This document shows positions 1-6,448 of a stretch of 14,006 nt of DNA, piece by piece. Source of the stretch: DATHWB01 sp041744795 (GTDB lineage Bacteria > Actinomycetota > Acidimicrobiia > Spongiisociales > ZC4RG35); the NCBI GenBank assembly GCA_041744795.1, contig JBGTKD010000141.1, positions 1 to 14,006 on the forward strand, written 5' to 3'. Position numbers and translations under genes: made by a program. Within the stretch, counting starts at the first letter, position 1, and every line of letters starts with the position of its first letter. The notes under the pieces are model-generated. The model worked only from the letters and a program-made list of their open reading frames with translations. It made no database searches and was not told the DNA's origin.

Positions 1-842
1 AGGACCACGGCTTCAGGGCGGATCATCACGCTGACCTGCCCGGTATGGGGGCTGGCAAATGACCCGGCGGGCGTGGTGACGGTGCCGTCGGACGCACTTC
101 CGGGTAAGAAGTCGGCATCGCCCAGGAAGGCGGCGACCCAGGTATCTGCTGGCTTTCGGTAGATGTCACCGGGAGTTCCCGTCTGAACGATCTGACCGTC
201 GCGCATCACCGCCACGATGTCGGACAGCGATAGAGCCTCCTCCTGGTCGTGCGTCACGAAAACAGCTGTGGTGCCTGCTCGGCGGAGAATCTCTGCGACC
301 TCGTTCCTGACCTTGGTACGTAGCGACGCGTCGAGGTTCGAGAACGGTTCGTCCAGAAGGATCACCCCCGGTCCGGGAGCCAGCGCCCGGGCTAGGGCAA
401 CCCGCTGCTGTTCTCCACCAGACAACTCGTGTGGCATGCGGTGTGCTTTGCCTGTCAGACCCACCAGTTCCAGCACGGCTGGCACCCGGTCGGTCCGCTG
501 GCTCTTGTCCACGCCGTATCCAACGTTGCGCTGAACGCTGAGATGAGGAAAGAGGGCATAGTCCTGGAAAACCATGCCTACCCGCCTTTGCTCGGCCGGT
601 ACGAAGGTGGCAGGTCCTGCCACTGGAACGCCGTCGATCTCGATGGTGCCGTCGTCGGGTCGGTCGAAACCGGCGATCAGCCGAAGGGCGGTCGTCTTAC
701 CCGATCCGGAAGGCCCGAGGAGTGTCATCAGGTGACCGCTCTCGACGTCTAGGTCGAAGTTGGCCAGGGCGCGGGTCTCGCCAAACCAGCGTTCGACACC
801 GCGCATGCGGATGGCAGCGGCTCTTGGCGAGAGGTCGGTCAT
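1..842 (-). CDS. fbpC: Fe(3+)-type ABC transporter ATP-binding protein (C-terminus cut by window start)
   Basis: ATPase subunit that powers import of the substrate delivered by the binding protein encoded upstream; it acts on the inner face of the cytoplasmic membrane. About 280 residues are visible. Walker A GPSGSGKTT is at residues 43-51, the Q-loop Gln at 93 (VFQDYALFPHL), the ABC signature LSGGEQQR at 140-147, Walker B VILLDEP at 160-166, the D-loop at about 168-171 and the H-loop His at 198 (FVTHDQEEA). After about residue 235 the start of a TOBE-like regulatory domain is visible (MIRPEAVVL near the window edge). Relatives are usually about 340-370 residues, so roughly 60-90 residues lie beyond base 1. 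The ATG overlaps the permease stop as ATGA, so translation is probably coupled. Sequence and neighbours favour the FbpC/FutC (ferric iron) group, but spermidine, thiamine and sugar ATPases share these motifs, so the substrate call rests mainly on the neighbours. Confidence 0.93.
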   Translation of the reverse strand, partial: MTDLSPRAAAIRMRGVERWFGETRALANFDLDVESGHLMTLLGPSGSGKTTALRLIAGFDRPDDGTIEIDGVPVAGPATFVPAEQRRVGMVFQDYALFPHLSVQRNVGYGVDKSQRTDRVPAVLELVGLTGKAHRMPHELSGGEQQRVALARALAPGPGVILLDEPFSNLDASLRTKVRNEVAEILRRAGTTAVFVTHDQEEALSLSDIVAVMRDGQIVQTGTPGDIYRKPADTWVAAFLGDADFLPGSASDGTVTTPAGSFASPHTGQVSVMIRPEAVV

Positions 843-2449
843 CGGTGAAGGTCTCTTGTGACGAGGAGGTAGAGGGGAACGGCGGATACTCCAACCAGGA
901 CGAGAGCCGCCACGCTTGCTTGAGTGTAGAAGAGGTCGGTGGATGCACTCCAGATGCGCACCGCCAGGGTCTCGAAGCCTGTCGGACGAAGCATGAGAGT
1001 TGCAGGGAGCTCTTTCATGACAGTCAGGAACACGAGTGCACCGCCCGCCAGTAGCGAGCGCCACACCAGCGGGACGATTATGCGGCCGAGAGTGGCAATC
1101 GATCCGGAACCGAGGCTGCGGCTGGCGTCTTCGAGGGTGGGGCCCACCTGGCGCAACCCCGCCTGGGTCGAAGCGAGAGCTTGCGGTAGGAACATGGCAA
1201 CGTAGGCGATCACCAGCAGTGTGACGGTCTGATAGATGGCTGGCACGAACCGAATCGAGAGGATGAGAAAACCCAGGCCGACGGCCAAGTGAGGAAGCGA
1301 GTAGGTGGACCAGCTGATCGCTTCAAGTGCTCTTGCTGGCCGGCTGGGATGACGAACGGTGAGGATTGCAATCGGAATCGCTGCCACGACGGTGGCGACG
1401 GCGGCAGCCAGCGCGACGCCCGCCGACCTCGATGCTTCCGCCCAAACCGAGCCCAAGACGTTGCCTAGAGATAACCCCTGGATCGCCCACCAGCCAAGTG
1501 TGAGAAGGGGCAGCACCAATGCTCCGATCACCACGGTCGTAAGGAACGCATAGGCCCCGAACCTTGCGGCCCCTCGCAGTCGGATCGCTTCGAGGGGCCG
1601 CGACGGACGTCGAGCGGCAAGCGAGACATTGCCCCGATTGCGCTGTTCGATGATCACGAGAACCAGCGCACCGAGGACCAGGATCCCGGACAGGAACAAC
1701 GCGGGAGTTATGTCGAGGCGGCCGCGGAACTGGGTGTAGATCGCTCGGGTGAAGGTCTCATAGCGCAGCAACGAGACGGCACCGAAGTCTGAGATGACGT
1801 ATAGAGCGACGAGAAGCGACGAACTCAGGAGTGCTGGTCGGAGTTGGGGAAGCACAACGTCGATCAACGTTCGCCACGGAGATGCGCCCAGGCCGTGCGC
1901 TGCCTCCTCCAACGCAGGGTCCATCCGCGCCAGCGCGGGCGTGGCTATCAGATGCACGTAAGAGAAGTTCCACAGACTCAAGGCTCCCCATGCCGCCCAG
2001 AAACCTGAGAACACCCCGAGCTTGGGCAGGCCGACGGCGTCGAGGGCCAACGACACCAAACCGCCGTTGCCCGACGACCCGAGCATGGCCAGCGCTCCGA
2101 CGTATGACGGGATCACCAGTGGGATGCTGACGAGAGTCGACCACACGCCTCGCCCTGCAAGGTCCGTCCTTGTGGTGAGCCAGGCAGTAGCGGTGCCAAG
2201 CACCAGCGTGGTCGTCGTCACCGCGACCACCAGGATCGTTGTCGAGGTGAACAGGTCTATCAACCTGTCGACCCCGATGCCTCCCGCATCGAAACCGCCT
2301 GGCCGAATGACGGTCCAGACCAGGTTGATGATTGGGGCTGCGCCGGGGATGGTGACCGCTATCGCCACTGCCCACAACGCGCCGGAAGCCCTCCGCCTCT
2401 TGGGGACGGAGGGCCTCTGGGCGACCGTGGGCGGCGCGGGGACAGCCAT
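839..2449 (-). CDS. fbpB: Fe(3+)-type ABC transporter permease, fused two-domain (FbpB-like)
   Basis: Integral membrane permease of 536 residues in which two copies of the binding-protein-dependent transport inner-membrane domain are fused, as in FbpB, FutB and ThiP. About twelve hydrophobic segments are visible. The two cytoplasmic EAA loops that dock the ATPase are recognisable: EEAAHGLGAS at residues 181-190 in the first half and EDASRSLGSG at 440-449 in the second. The second loop is followed by MKELPATLMLRPTGFETLA (from residue 478), a signature of iron- and thiamine-type fused permeases. The N-terminus has a short Pro-rich tail and a KRRR cluster before the first membrane span, fitting a cytoplasmic start. 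The ATG shares one base with the stop of the binding-protein gene (TGATG), and the stop overlaps the ATPase start (ATGA), so all three genes form one operon. The length fits the family. The exact metal or cofactor carried cannot be read from the permease. Confidence 0.92.
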   Translation of the reverse strand: MAVPAPPTVAQRPSVPKRRRASGALWAVAIAVTIPGAAPIINLVWTVIRPGGFDAGGIGVDRLIDLFTSTTILVVAVTTTTLVLGTATAWLTTRTDLAGRGVWSTLVSIPLVIPSYVGALAMLGSSGNGGLVSLALDAVGLPKLGVFSGFWAAWGALSLWNFSYVHLIATPALARMDPALEEAAHGLGASPWRTLIDVVLPQLRPALLSSSLLVALYVISDFGAVSLLRYETFTRAIYTQFRGRLDITPALFLSGILVLGALVLVIIEQRNRGNVSLAARRPSRPLEAIRLRGAARFGAYAFLTTVVIGALVLPLLTLGWWAIQGLSLGNVLGSVWAEASRSAGVALAAAVATVVAAIPIAILTVRHPSRPARALEAISWSTYSLPHLAVGLGFLILSIRFVPAIYQTVTLLVIAYVAMFLPQALASTQAGLRQVGPTLEDASRSLGSGSIATLGRIIVPLVWRSLLAGGALVFLTVMKELPATLMLRPTGFETLAVRIWSASTDLFYTQASVAALVLVGVSAVPLYLLVTRDLHR

Positions 2450-3474
2450 CAGTTCAGACCGGCCTCCGCAATGAGCGCCAAGGCTGGTTCGAGGGTGTCG
2501 GCGGTATCGGTGAGACTGACATTGAGAGTGGGAAGCTCGTCCAGGGCCAACTGTCCGGCCGGAGTTCCGACGCCATCGACCAGCGGATACTCGAAGAGGG
2601 TGAGGAAATGGGCCTGGGACTCGGCCGAGAGCAGGTAGCGGATGAGATCGGCTGCTGCGTCGGGGTTGGCGGAGCTGGCGAGAACGCCTGCCCCGGTTGC
2701 CATGACGAGTCCTCCCGGGTCACCGGAGGAGAAGAAGTGGTTTCTCGCCGGTACCTCGCCAAGTTGAGCAACCCGTTGCAGTAGGTAGTAGTGATTTGTC
2801 AGGCCGGCGGGAAGGTCGCCTGCCACGACGGCATCGACGATGGGGCCGTTGCCGTCGAAAATCACGGGGTCGTTCGCGGCAACGCCTTTCAGCCACTCCA
2901 GAGTTCGTTCTTCGCCTTCGGCCAGGACCATCCCGGTCACAAAGGCCACGAAAGACCCATTCGTCGGGGCTATCCCGAAACGCCCTCTCCATGCAGGCTC
3001 AGTCAATTCCCAGATGTCGGAAGGCAAATCGCCTTCGGAGACGAGATCGGTGTTGTAGATGAAGACTCGGCTGCGACCGGTGATCCCAACCCACAGACCG
3101 TCGTCGTCGCTGAACCGGGAGTCGACGAGCCCAAGAACGTCGGGGGGGAGTGGGGCGAGGAGACCTTGCTTGGCGATTCCGCCGATAAAGGCGGGATCTT
3201 GTGCCCAGAAGACGTCAGCAGGCGAAGCGTTGCCTTCGGCGGCGATGGTGGTCGCCAGGTCACCGGTTCCCCCGTAGCGAACCTCCACTTCGATCCCGGT
3301 GGCTGCGGTGAAGGCGTCGATGACCGGTTGGGCGAAGTTCTCGTTGCGGCCCGAGTAGAGCACCAGGCTGACCGGTTCACCTTCGCCGGTCGTGGTTGTC
3401 CCGTTGTCGGTGGCAGGTCCGCCACACGCTCCTAGGACCAACGCCAGGATGGCCGCCGCAATTGACCGTCGCAT
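2449..3474 (-). CDS. fbpA: Fe(3+)-type ABC transporter substrate-binding lipoprotein (FbpA/FutA-like)
   Basis: Extracytoplasmic binding protein of 341 residues that captures the substrate and hands it to the permease encoded next. A lipoprotein signal is clear: MRR, a hydrophobic core, then the lipobox LGAC with the lipidated Cys at 17, followed by a Thr/Gly-rich linker. The mature part begins VSLVLYSGRNENFAQPVIDAF, the typical start of the FbpA/FutA fold. ADVFWAQDP (86-94) and the Tyr-Tyr pair at 229-230 (TNHYYLLQRV) match the family; in FbpA such a Tyr pair is the main Fe(III) ligand set, and Tyr140 is a further candidate ligand. The ATG is preceded on the minus strand by AAAGGAA, 6 bases upstream, a good ribosome binding site. 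It is the first gene of the importer operon and is divergent from a DtxR/MntR-family regulator. Iron is inferred from the Tyr motif. Other oxygen-ligand metals, or a thiamine or phosphonate type of substrate, are less likely. Confidence 0.9.
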   Translation of the reverse strand: MRRSIAAAILALVLGACGGPATDNGTTTTGEGEPVSLVLYSGRNENFAQPVIDAFTAATGIEVEVRYGGTGDLATTIAAEGNASPADVFWAQDPAFIGGIAKQGLLAPLPPDVLGLVDSRFSDDDGLWVGITGRSRVFIYNTDLVSEGDLPSDIWELTEPAWRGRFGIAPTNGSFVAFVTGMVLAEGEERTLEWLKGVAANDPVIFDGNGPIVDAVVAGDLPAGLTNHYYLLQRVAQLGEVPARNHFFSSGDPGGLVMATGAGVLASSANPDAAADLIRYLLSAESQAHFLTLFEYPLVDGVGTPAGQLALDELPTLNVSLTDTADTLEPALALIAEAGLN

Positions 3475-3502
3475 TCAGGGTTCCTTTCGTGCCCGACGGC
3501 AA

Positions 3503-3530
3503 GATAAATAGCACTATCACCGTAGTGCAA
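3503..3530 (-). promoter_or_regulatory. Candidate sigma70-type promoter of the ABC importer operon
   Basis: On the minus strand, TTGCAC (3530-3525) could serve as the -35 box and TTTATC (3508-3503) as the -10 box, with a 16-base spacer. The shifted TTATCT gives a 17-base spacer. The -10 end lies about 28 bases upstream of the ATG at 3474, leaving room for the AAAGGAA ribosome binding site. The perfect inverted repeat at 3511-3528 fills the spacer, as expected if a repressor blocks RNA polymerase here. Assigned by eye only. Confidence 0.45.
3511..3528. promoter_or_regulatory. Inverted repeat GCACTA-N6-TAGTGC, candidate metalloregulator operator
   Basis: Perfect 6-bp arms separated by TCACCG, in the region between the divergent importer and regulator genes. 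The flanks extend the symmetry partly (AAATA on the left, AAATT on the right). It lies inside the spacer of the best importer promoter. Its core differs from the IdeR/DtxR consensus TTAGGTTAGCCTAACCTAA, which fits the regulator being of a different class. That it is an operator is inferred from symmetry and position. Confidence 0.45.
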
Positions 3531-3534
3531 ATTC

Positions 3535-3555
3535 GCCTTACACACTTTGTTAGGC
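3535..3555. promoter_or_regulatory. Inverted repeat GCCTTAC-N7-GTTAGGC, second candidate operator
   Basis: The arms match at 6 of 7 positions around the spacer ACACTTT. GTTAGGC on the right resembles a half-site of the DtxR/IdeR box (TTAGG). It lies just upstream of the importer -35 candidate and upstream of the regulator gene, so it could serve either direction. The arm spacing does not match a canonical 19-bp iron box. Binding is inferred only. Confidence 0.35.
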
Positions 3556-3590
3556 ACGACTTACAGCTTGGAACCGGATGGACCGGCCGG

Positions 3591-3598
3591 GGTAGGAT
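3591..3598 (+). promoter_or_regulatory. GGTAGGAT: either -10 box or ribosome binding site of the metalloregulator gene
   Basis: TAGGAT (3593-3598) fits a -10 hexamer. A transcript starting about 7 bases downstream would begin almost at the GTG at 3607 and be leaderless, which is common in actinobacteria. Alternatively GGTAGGA acts as a Shine-Dalgarno sequence about 9 bases before the GTG. A weak TTGGAA -35 candidate (3568-3573) gives a rather long 19-base spacer. The two readings cannot be separated by sequence. Confidence 0.3.
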
Positions 3599-3606
3599 CA
3601 GTCGCT

Positions 3607-4266
3607 GTGACCGACGTCTCCCAGTACCGCACCCCCTATCGGGAGTACGCCGCCGCCATCTACGAGCTGGCTGAGGCTGGCCTCCCCGTGATCCAGGCGC
3701 GGATCGGCGAGTGGCTCGGAGTCTCCCGGCCTTCTGTGTCGGAGATGATCCACCGGATGGCCGATGACGGTCTCGTCGATGTCGGCGACGAGATAACGCT
3801 CACCGAATCAGGTCGTCACCTGGCCGAAGTCGTCGTGCGCCGTCACCGCCTGGCTGAGCGCTTTCTCACCGAAGTTTTGGGCCTGGCCTGGGTGAAGGTT
3901 CACGAGGAGGCGGAGGTCTGGGAGCACGCCATCTCGGACCAGGTCGAGCAGGCGATGTGGGCCAAACTTGGCGACCCGAAGACTTGTCCTCACGGAAACC
4001 CGATTCCGGGGGCCGGTTACAAGGCCCCGCCCGTCGAACCGCTCGCCGCAGTCGTGGACAGGGTGGCGATCTTGGAGCGAATCTCTGAAGAGTTGGAACT
4101 CGACGACGAGATCATGGACTTCCTGGACACAAACGGATTGCGACCTGGTGCCCGCGTCGAGACGGTTGCGCGTACTCCCGACGGCACCATCACGGTCAGG
4201 GTGGACGACGACCACCAGGTGGGAATCGGTCCGTTCATCGCCGATCGGGTCTACGTCGCGCGTTGA
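3607..4266 (+). CDS. DtxR/MntR-family metal-dependent transcriptional regulator
   Basis: Cytoplasmic metal-sensing repressor of 219 residues. Residues 1-70 form the winged helix-turn-helix (YREYAAAIYEL, then recognition helix SRPSVSEMIHRMADDGLV at 40-57). Residues about 71-140 form the metal-binding and dimerisation domain, including CPHGNPIPG at 127-135. About 146-219 is an SH3/FeoA-like domain. By alignment with DtxR, the ancillary site is kept (His80, Glu84, His99). The primary site reads Glu13, Glu103, Glu106, His107, where DtxR/IdeR have Met10, Cys102, Glu105, His106. Acidic residues at the Met and Cys positions are typical of manganese-sensing MntR. The GTG at 3607 is preferred because the protein then begins as family members do; an in-frame ATG at 3547 would add 20 unconserved residues and run through a candidate operator. 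It is divergent from the importer, which it probably represses when metal-loaded. Confidence 0.93.
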   Translation: MTDVSQYRTPYREYAAAIYELAEAGLPVIQARIGEWLGVSRPSVSEMIHRMADDGLVDVGDEITLTESGRHLAEVVVRRHRLAERFLTEVLGLAWVKVHEEAEVWEHAISDQVEQAMWAKLGDPKTCPHGNPIPGAGYKAPPVEPLAAVVDRVAILERISEELELDDEIMDFLDTNGLRPGARVETVARTPDGTITVRVDDDHQVGIGPFIADRVYVAR

Positions 4267-4284
4267 CCTCCGGTCATCCGAGGT
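4266..4284. terminator. Candidate bidirectional terminator hairpin between convergent genes
   Basis: ACCT-(C)-CGG, loop TCAT, CCG-AGGT forms a 7-bp stem with one bulged C. It starts at the last base of the regulator stop codon and ends 3 bases before the stop of the converging hydrolase gene. There is no T-run on either side, so intrinsic termination would be weak. It is named for its position and fold only. Confidence 0.3.
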
Positions 4285-4287
4285 GGG

Positions 4288-5370
4288 CTATCCGATCAGG
4301 AGGGGTATCTCCACTTCGGCCCGCAGGATTCCCCCGTGATAGCCCACCAGCCGCCGATCGAACCCGCGGGGTAACAGGAGGGTCTCGTCAGGAGCGAGAG
4401 CGATCAGGTCGGGTAGCCGCTCTCCTAACCGGGGGTGAGGTTCGGGGTCCTCGCCGAACCAGCTTGAGAACTCTTGGCGTTCCACGATCTGGGCGCCGGT
4501 TTCTGCGAGCAGATCCCTGGCGGAGTCCGCGTCACCTCTGACCATTAGCGATCGCGAGTCGCCAAACCATGTGAACTCGCTCATCCGAGGCGAGCGCAGC
4601 AGCAGCTTGCCCGACTCCTGATAGTCGAGATGCCCGTGGTCAGCAGTTCCCACGAGCGGAACTTCGAGTCTCTCTTGTAGTCGACGCCACATACGGCCTG
4701 CTTCGATCGTGGCCCTGCGATAGGTCTCGGATCGTCTTCCAGCCACGTGAGCGGTCACGTCGACATCGGGCCAGTAGGCGAACACGAGACGGTTCGGCTC
4801 GGCCGCCAGTTGGACCGTGGCGTCGACCCATTCGCTCTTTGACCAAACGGCTTCGAATCGACATCCGCGATAGAGGGCCGATGACAGGGGTGATCCGGCG
4901 AAACTTCCCGGTTGTACGGTCACCGGTTCGATCCCTGCCCGGCGGAGGCGCTCCCAGAGGGTGTCTCCTGGAAGGAAGCTGGCGTGCTCGAGCCGTACCG
5001 GCTGGCCCTCCGGTGTGACGAACTTGAGCACGTTGGTGACCGAGTTCACCTCGGAGAGCCACATGAGATGTCCCAGCACGCCGTGGCCCGCCGCCGCCCT
5101 ACCGGTTGCGACTGTGGCCAGGCTCACAGTGGTGGTGGTGGGGAATGGGGCGTGGAGCACGCCCGCTATCGAGCTTGCGAAGTCGTCCACCTCCGCGGCT
5201 TGGGACGCTCCCAAACCATCGAATAGGGCCAGAACGAGGCTCTCGCCTGCCGGTATCAACGAGCCGAGTTCGGCGTCGAGGCTCGGAGCGCGCGCCGAAC
5301 CCGTGAAGCGCCTCTCGATCTCGGCGACGAGGTTGAGGAGTCCCCGCCGGTTTGTGGATGGAATGAGCAC
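4288..5370 (-). CDS. Alkaline phosphatase superfamily hydrolase (nucleotide pyrophosphatase/phosphodiesterase-like)
   Basis: Predicted two-metal hydrolase of phosphate mono- or diesters, 360 residues. The metal-ligand set of the superfamily can be traced: Asp51 in LFDGLG, the nucleophile Thr in FPTTTTVSLATVATG (Thr78-81), Asp202 and His208 in PDVDVTAHVAG, Asp244-His245 in TADHGH, and His345 in VGYHGG near the end. No signal peptide or membrane segment is evident, so it is probably cytoplasmic. The start is GTG with only a weak upstream ribosome binding site, and a slightly different start is possible. It converges on the metalloregulator with 21 bases between the two stop codons, and is divergent from the complex I operon. 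Its substrate is unknown; relatives include nucleotide pyrophosphatases, phosphoglycerate mutases and phosphonoacetate hydrolases. Nothing in the context ties it to either neighbouring system, although its metal dependence is compatible with the metal-uptake genes nearby. Confidence 0.85.
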   Translation of the reverse strand: MLIPSTNRRGLLNLVAEIERRFTGSARAPSLDAELGSLIPAGESLVLALFDGLGASQAAEVDDFASSIAGVLHAPFPTTTTVSLATVATGRAAAGHGVLGHLMWLSEVNSVTNVLKFVTPEGQPVRLEHASFLPGDTLWERLRRAGIEPVTVQPGSFAGSPLSSALYRGCRFEAVWSKSEWVDATVQLAAEPNRLVFAYWPDVDVTAHVAGRRSETYRRATIEAGRMWRRLQERLEVPLVGTADHGHLDYQESGKLLLRSPRMSEFTWFGDSRSLMVRGDADSARDLLAETGAQIVERQEFSSWFGEDPEPHPRLGERLPDLIALAPDETLLLPRGFDRRLVGYHGGILRAEVEIPLLIG

Positions 5371-5594
5371 CAGGGATCAGAGTACGGGCCGTGTGGCTCT
5401 CCGCGGGTGGGCTCCGACACTCAAAAATGAACACCTCGCCGCAGCCGGGGTTTGGAACCTGGGCGACGCCATCGGCAATCAGCCCGTGAATAAAGGCTAC
5501 GTGGGGCCCGAAAAAGAGGTCGCAGGATGGATTTGGGCGGCCAACCCCGATTCCTATACTCGCCACGGGTCACGGAGAGGGAATCCGGGTTTCA
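5371..5594. other. 224-bp intergenic region between divergent hydrolase and complex I operon
   Basis: No credible gene lies here. It carries the candidate complex I promoter near its right end. A 20-codon ATG frame at 5427-5489 lacks a ribosome binding site and is not called. No strong inverted repeat, riboswitch-like fold or terminator was seen by eye. The hydrolase promoter should also lie in its left part, but I found no convincing -35/-10 pair for it. Confidence 0.6.
5532..5560 (+). promoter_or_regulatory. Candidate sigma70-like promoter of the nuo operon
   Basis: TATACT at 5555-5560 is a near-consensus -10 box, with TTTGGG at 5532-5537 as a weak -35 box and a 17-base spacer. Transcription would start near 5567. 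The purine-rich GGAGAGG at 5574-5580 precedes the nuoA ATG by 14 bases, a rather long spacing for a ribosome binding site. No other -10-like hexamer in the 224-bp gap is as good. Confidence 0.5.
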
Positions 5595-5960
5595 ATGAGC
5601 CAGTACTTCCAGGACTACGTCACTGTCGGGGCGTTCGCCGCTCTGGGTGTCGTACTTGTCGTGGCGATCCTCGGGGTCGCCTCGGTCATTCGTCCGTCGA
5701 ATCCCACCCGCGCCAAACAGATGACGTATGAGTGTGGCGTCGACCCTGTGGGTTCCGGCTGGAGCCAGACCTATGTCCGCTACTACGTGTTCGGCCTGCT
5801 CTTCATTGTCTTCGGTGTTGAGACAGTGTTCCTCTTCCCCTGGGCGATCATGGTCGAGAGCCTCGGTGTATTCGGCTTGGTCGCCATGGTCATATTCATG
5901 CTCACCCTCGTCGAAGGACTGGTTTACGCCGTGAAGAAGGGGGTGCTGTCATGGGAGTAG
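5595..5960 (+). CDS. nuoA: NADH-quinone oxidoreductase subunit A (complex I, ND3 homologue)
   Basis: Small membrane subunit of complex I, 121 residues with three predicted spans, at the junction of the peripheral and membrane arms near the quinone entry. The conserved loop YECGVDPVGSGW (45-56) includes Cys47, the counterpart of the ND3 cysteine that reports the active/deactive state in mitochondria. FGVETVFLFPWA (73-84) carries the conserved membrane Glu76. The length fits the family. It is the first gene of the operon; the start is ATG, with GGAGAGG 14 bases upstream. Its last 10 bases overlap nuoB, so the two are probably translated together. Confidence 0.97.
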   Translation: MSQYFQDYVTVGAFAALGVVLVVAILGVASVIRPSNPTRAKQMTYECGVDPVGSGWSQTYVRYYVFGLLFIVFGVETVFLFPWAIMVESLGVFGLVAMVIFMLTLVEGLVYAVKKGVLSWE

Positions 5961-6448
5961 TCCAGAAGTTCGGAGCCCCCAAGCCGGTTTCGTGGCTTCT
6001 GAACTGGTCCCGCAAATATTCGCTCTGGCTATTCCAGTTCGGTCTGGCTTGCTGTGCCATCGAGATGATGGCCGCCTCCGGACCTCGTTATGACTCAATG
6101 AGGTTTGGAATCATTCCTCTCCCTGCCTCGCCGCGGCAGGCCGACCTGATGGTCGTGGCCGGCACCGTCACCGACAAGATGGCACCTGCTGTAAAGCGTC
6201 TCTACGACCAGATGCCAGACCCCAAGTACGTGATTTCGATGGGCTCGTGCGCCAACTGCGGCGGTCCTTATTGGGATTCCTATTCCGTGACCAAAGGCGT
6301 CGACCAGCTGATACCAGTCGATGTGTACGTCCCTGGCTGTCCTCCCCGTCCCGAGGCGCTGCTGGATGGCATCCTCCTCCTCCAGAAGAAGATCCAGGGC
6401 GAGAACATCAAGGAGAAATGGAATCAGCGTGACCACGAGCCCGTCTGA
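5951..6448 (+). CDS. nuoB: NADH-quinone oxidoreductase subunit B (PSST, cluster N2)
   Basis: Peripheral-arm subunit that carries the terminal [4Fe-4S] cluster N2 and passes electrons to quinone. 165 residues. The four N2 ligands are present: the tandem Cys34-Cys35 (LACCAIEMM), Cys100 (GSCANCGGPY) and Cys130 (VPGCPPRPEALL). A conserved Arg-rich stretch (SGPRYDSMRFG, 43-53) follows the tandem Cys. Cys103 is an extra cysteine within the GSCANCGG motif, common in this family. The ATG lies 10 bases inside nuoA, and the 3' end overlaps nuoC by 20 bases. Length and motifs are normal, so the electron exit end of the enzyme should work. Confidence 0.98.
   Translation: MGVVQKFGAPKPVSWLLNWSRKYSLWLFQFGLACCAIEMMAASGPRYDSMRFGIIPLPASPRQADLMVVAGTVTDKMAPAVKRLYDQMPDPKYVISMGSCANCGGPYWDSYSVTKGVDQLIPVDVYVPGCPPRPEALLDGILLLQKKIQGENIKEKWNQRDHEPV

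Noticed and set aside
1758..2375. 205-codon minus-strand frame within the permease gene in another frame
   Set aside because: It is an Arg/Gly/His-rich out-of-frame translation of the permease and lies wholly inside it.
2791..3435. 214-codon open frame on the plus strand opposite the binding-protein gene
   Set aside because: It is antisense to a convincing lipoprotein gene, with low-complexity composition and no recognisable domain.
5440..5460. Short GGTT/AACC symmetry near GGGTTTGGAACCTGGG
   Set aside because: The arms are only 4 bp and occur readily by chance; there is no support for an operator.
5427..5489. 20-codon ATG frame in the leader region before nuoA, a possible leader peptide
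   Set aside because: It has no ribosome binding site, no run of regulatory codons and lies upstream of the best promoter candidate.
4961..5731. 256-codon plus-strand frame spanning the hydrolase antisense strand, the intergenic region and the start of nuoA
   Set aside because: It crosses a likely promoter and two real genes in the wrong frame, and the translation shows no domain.
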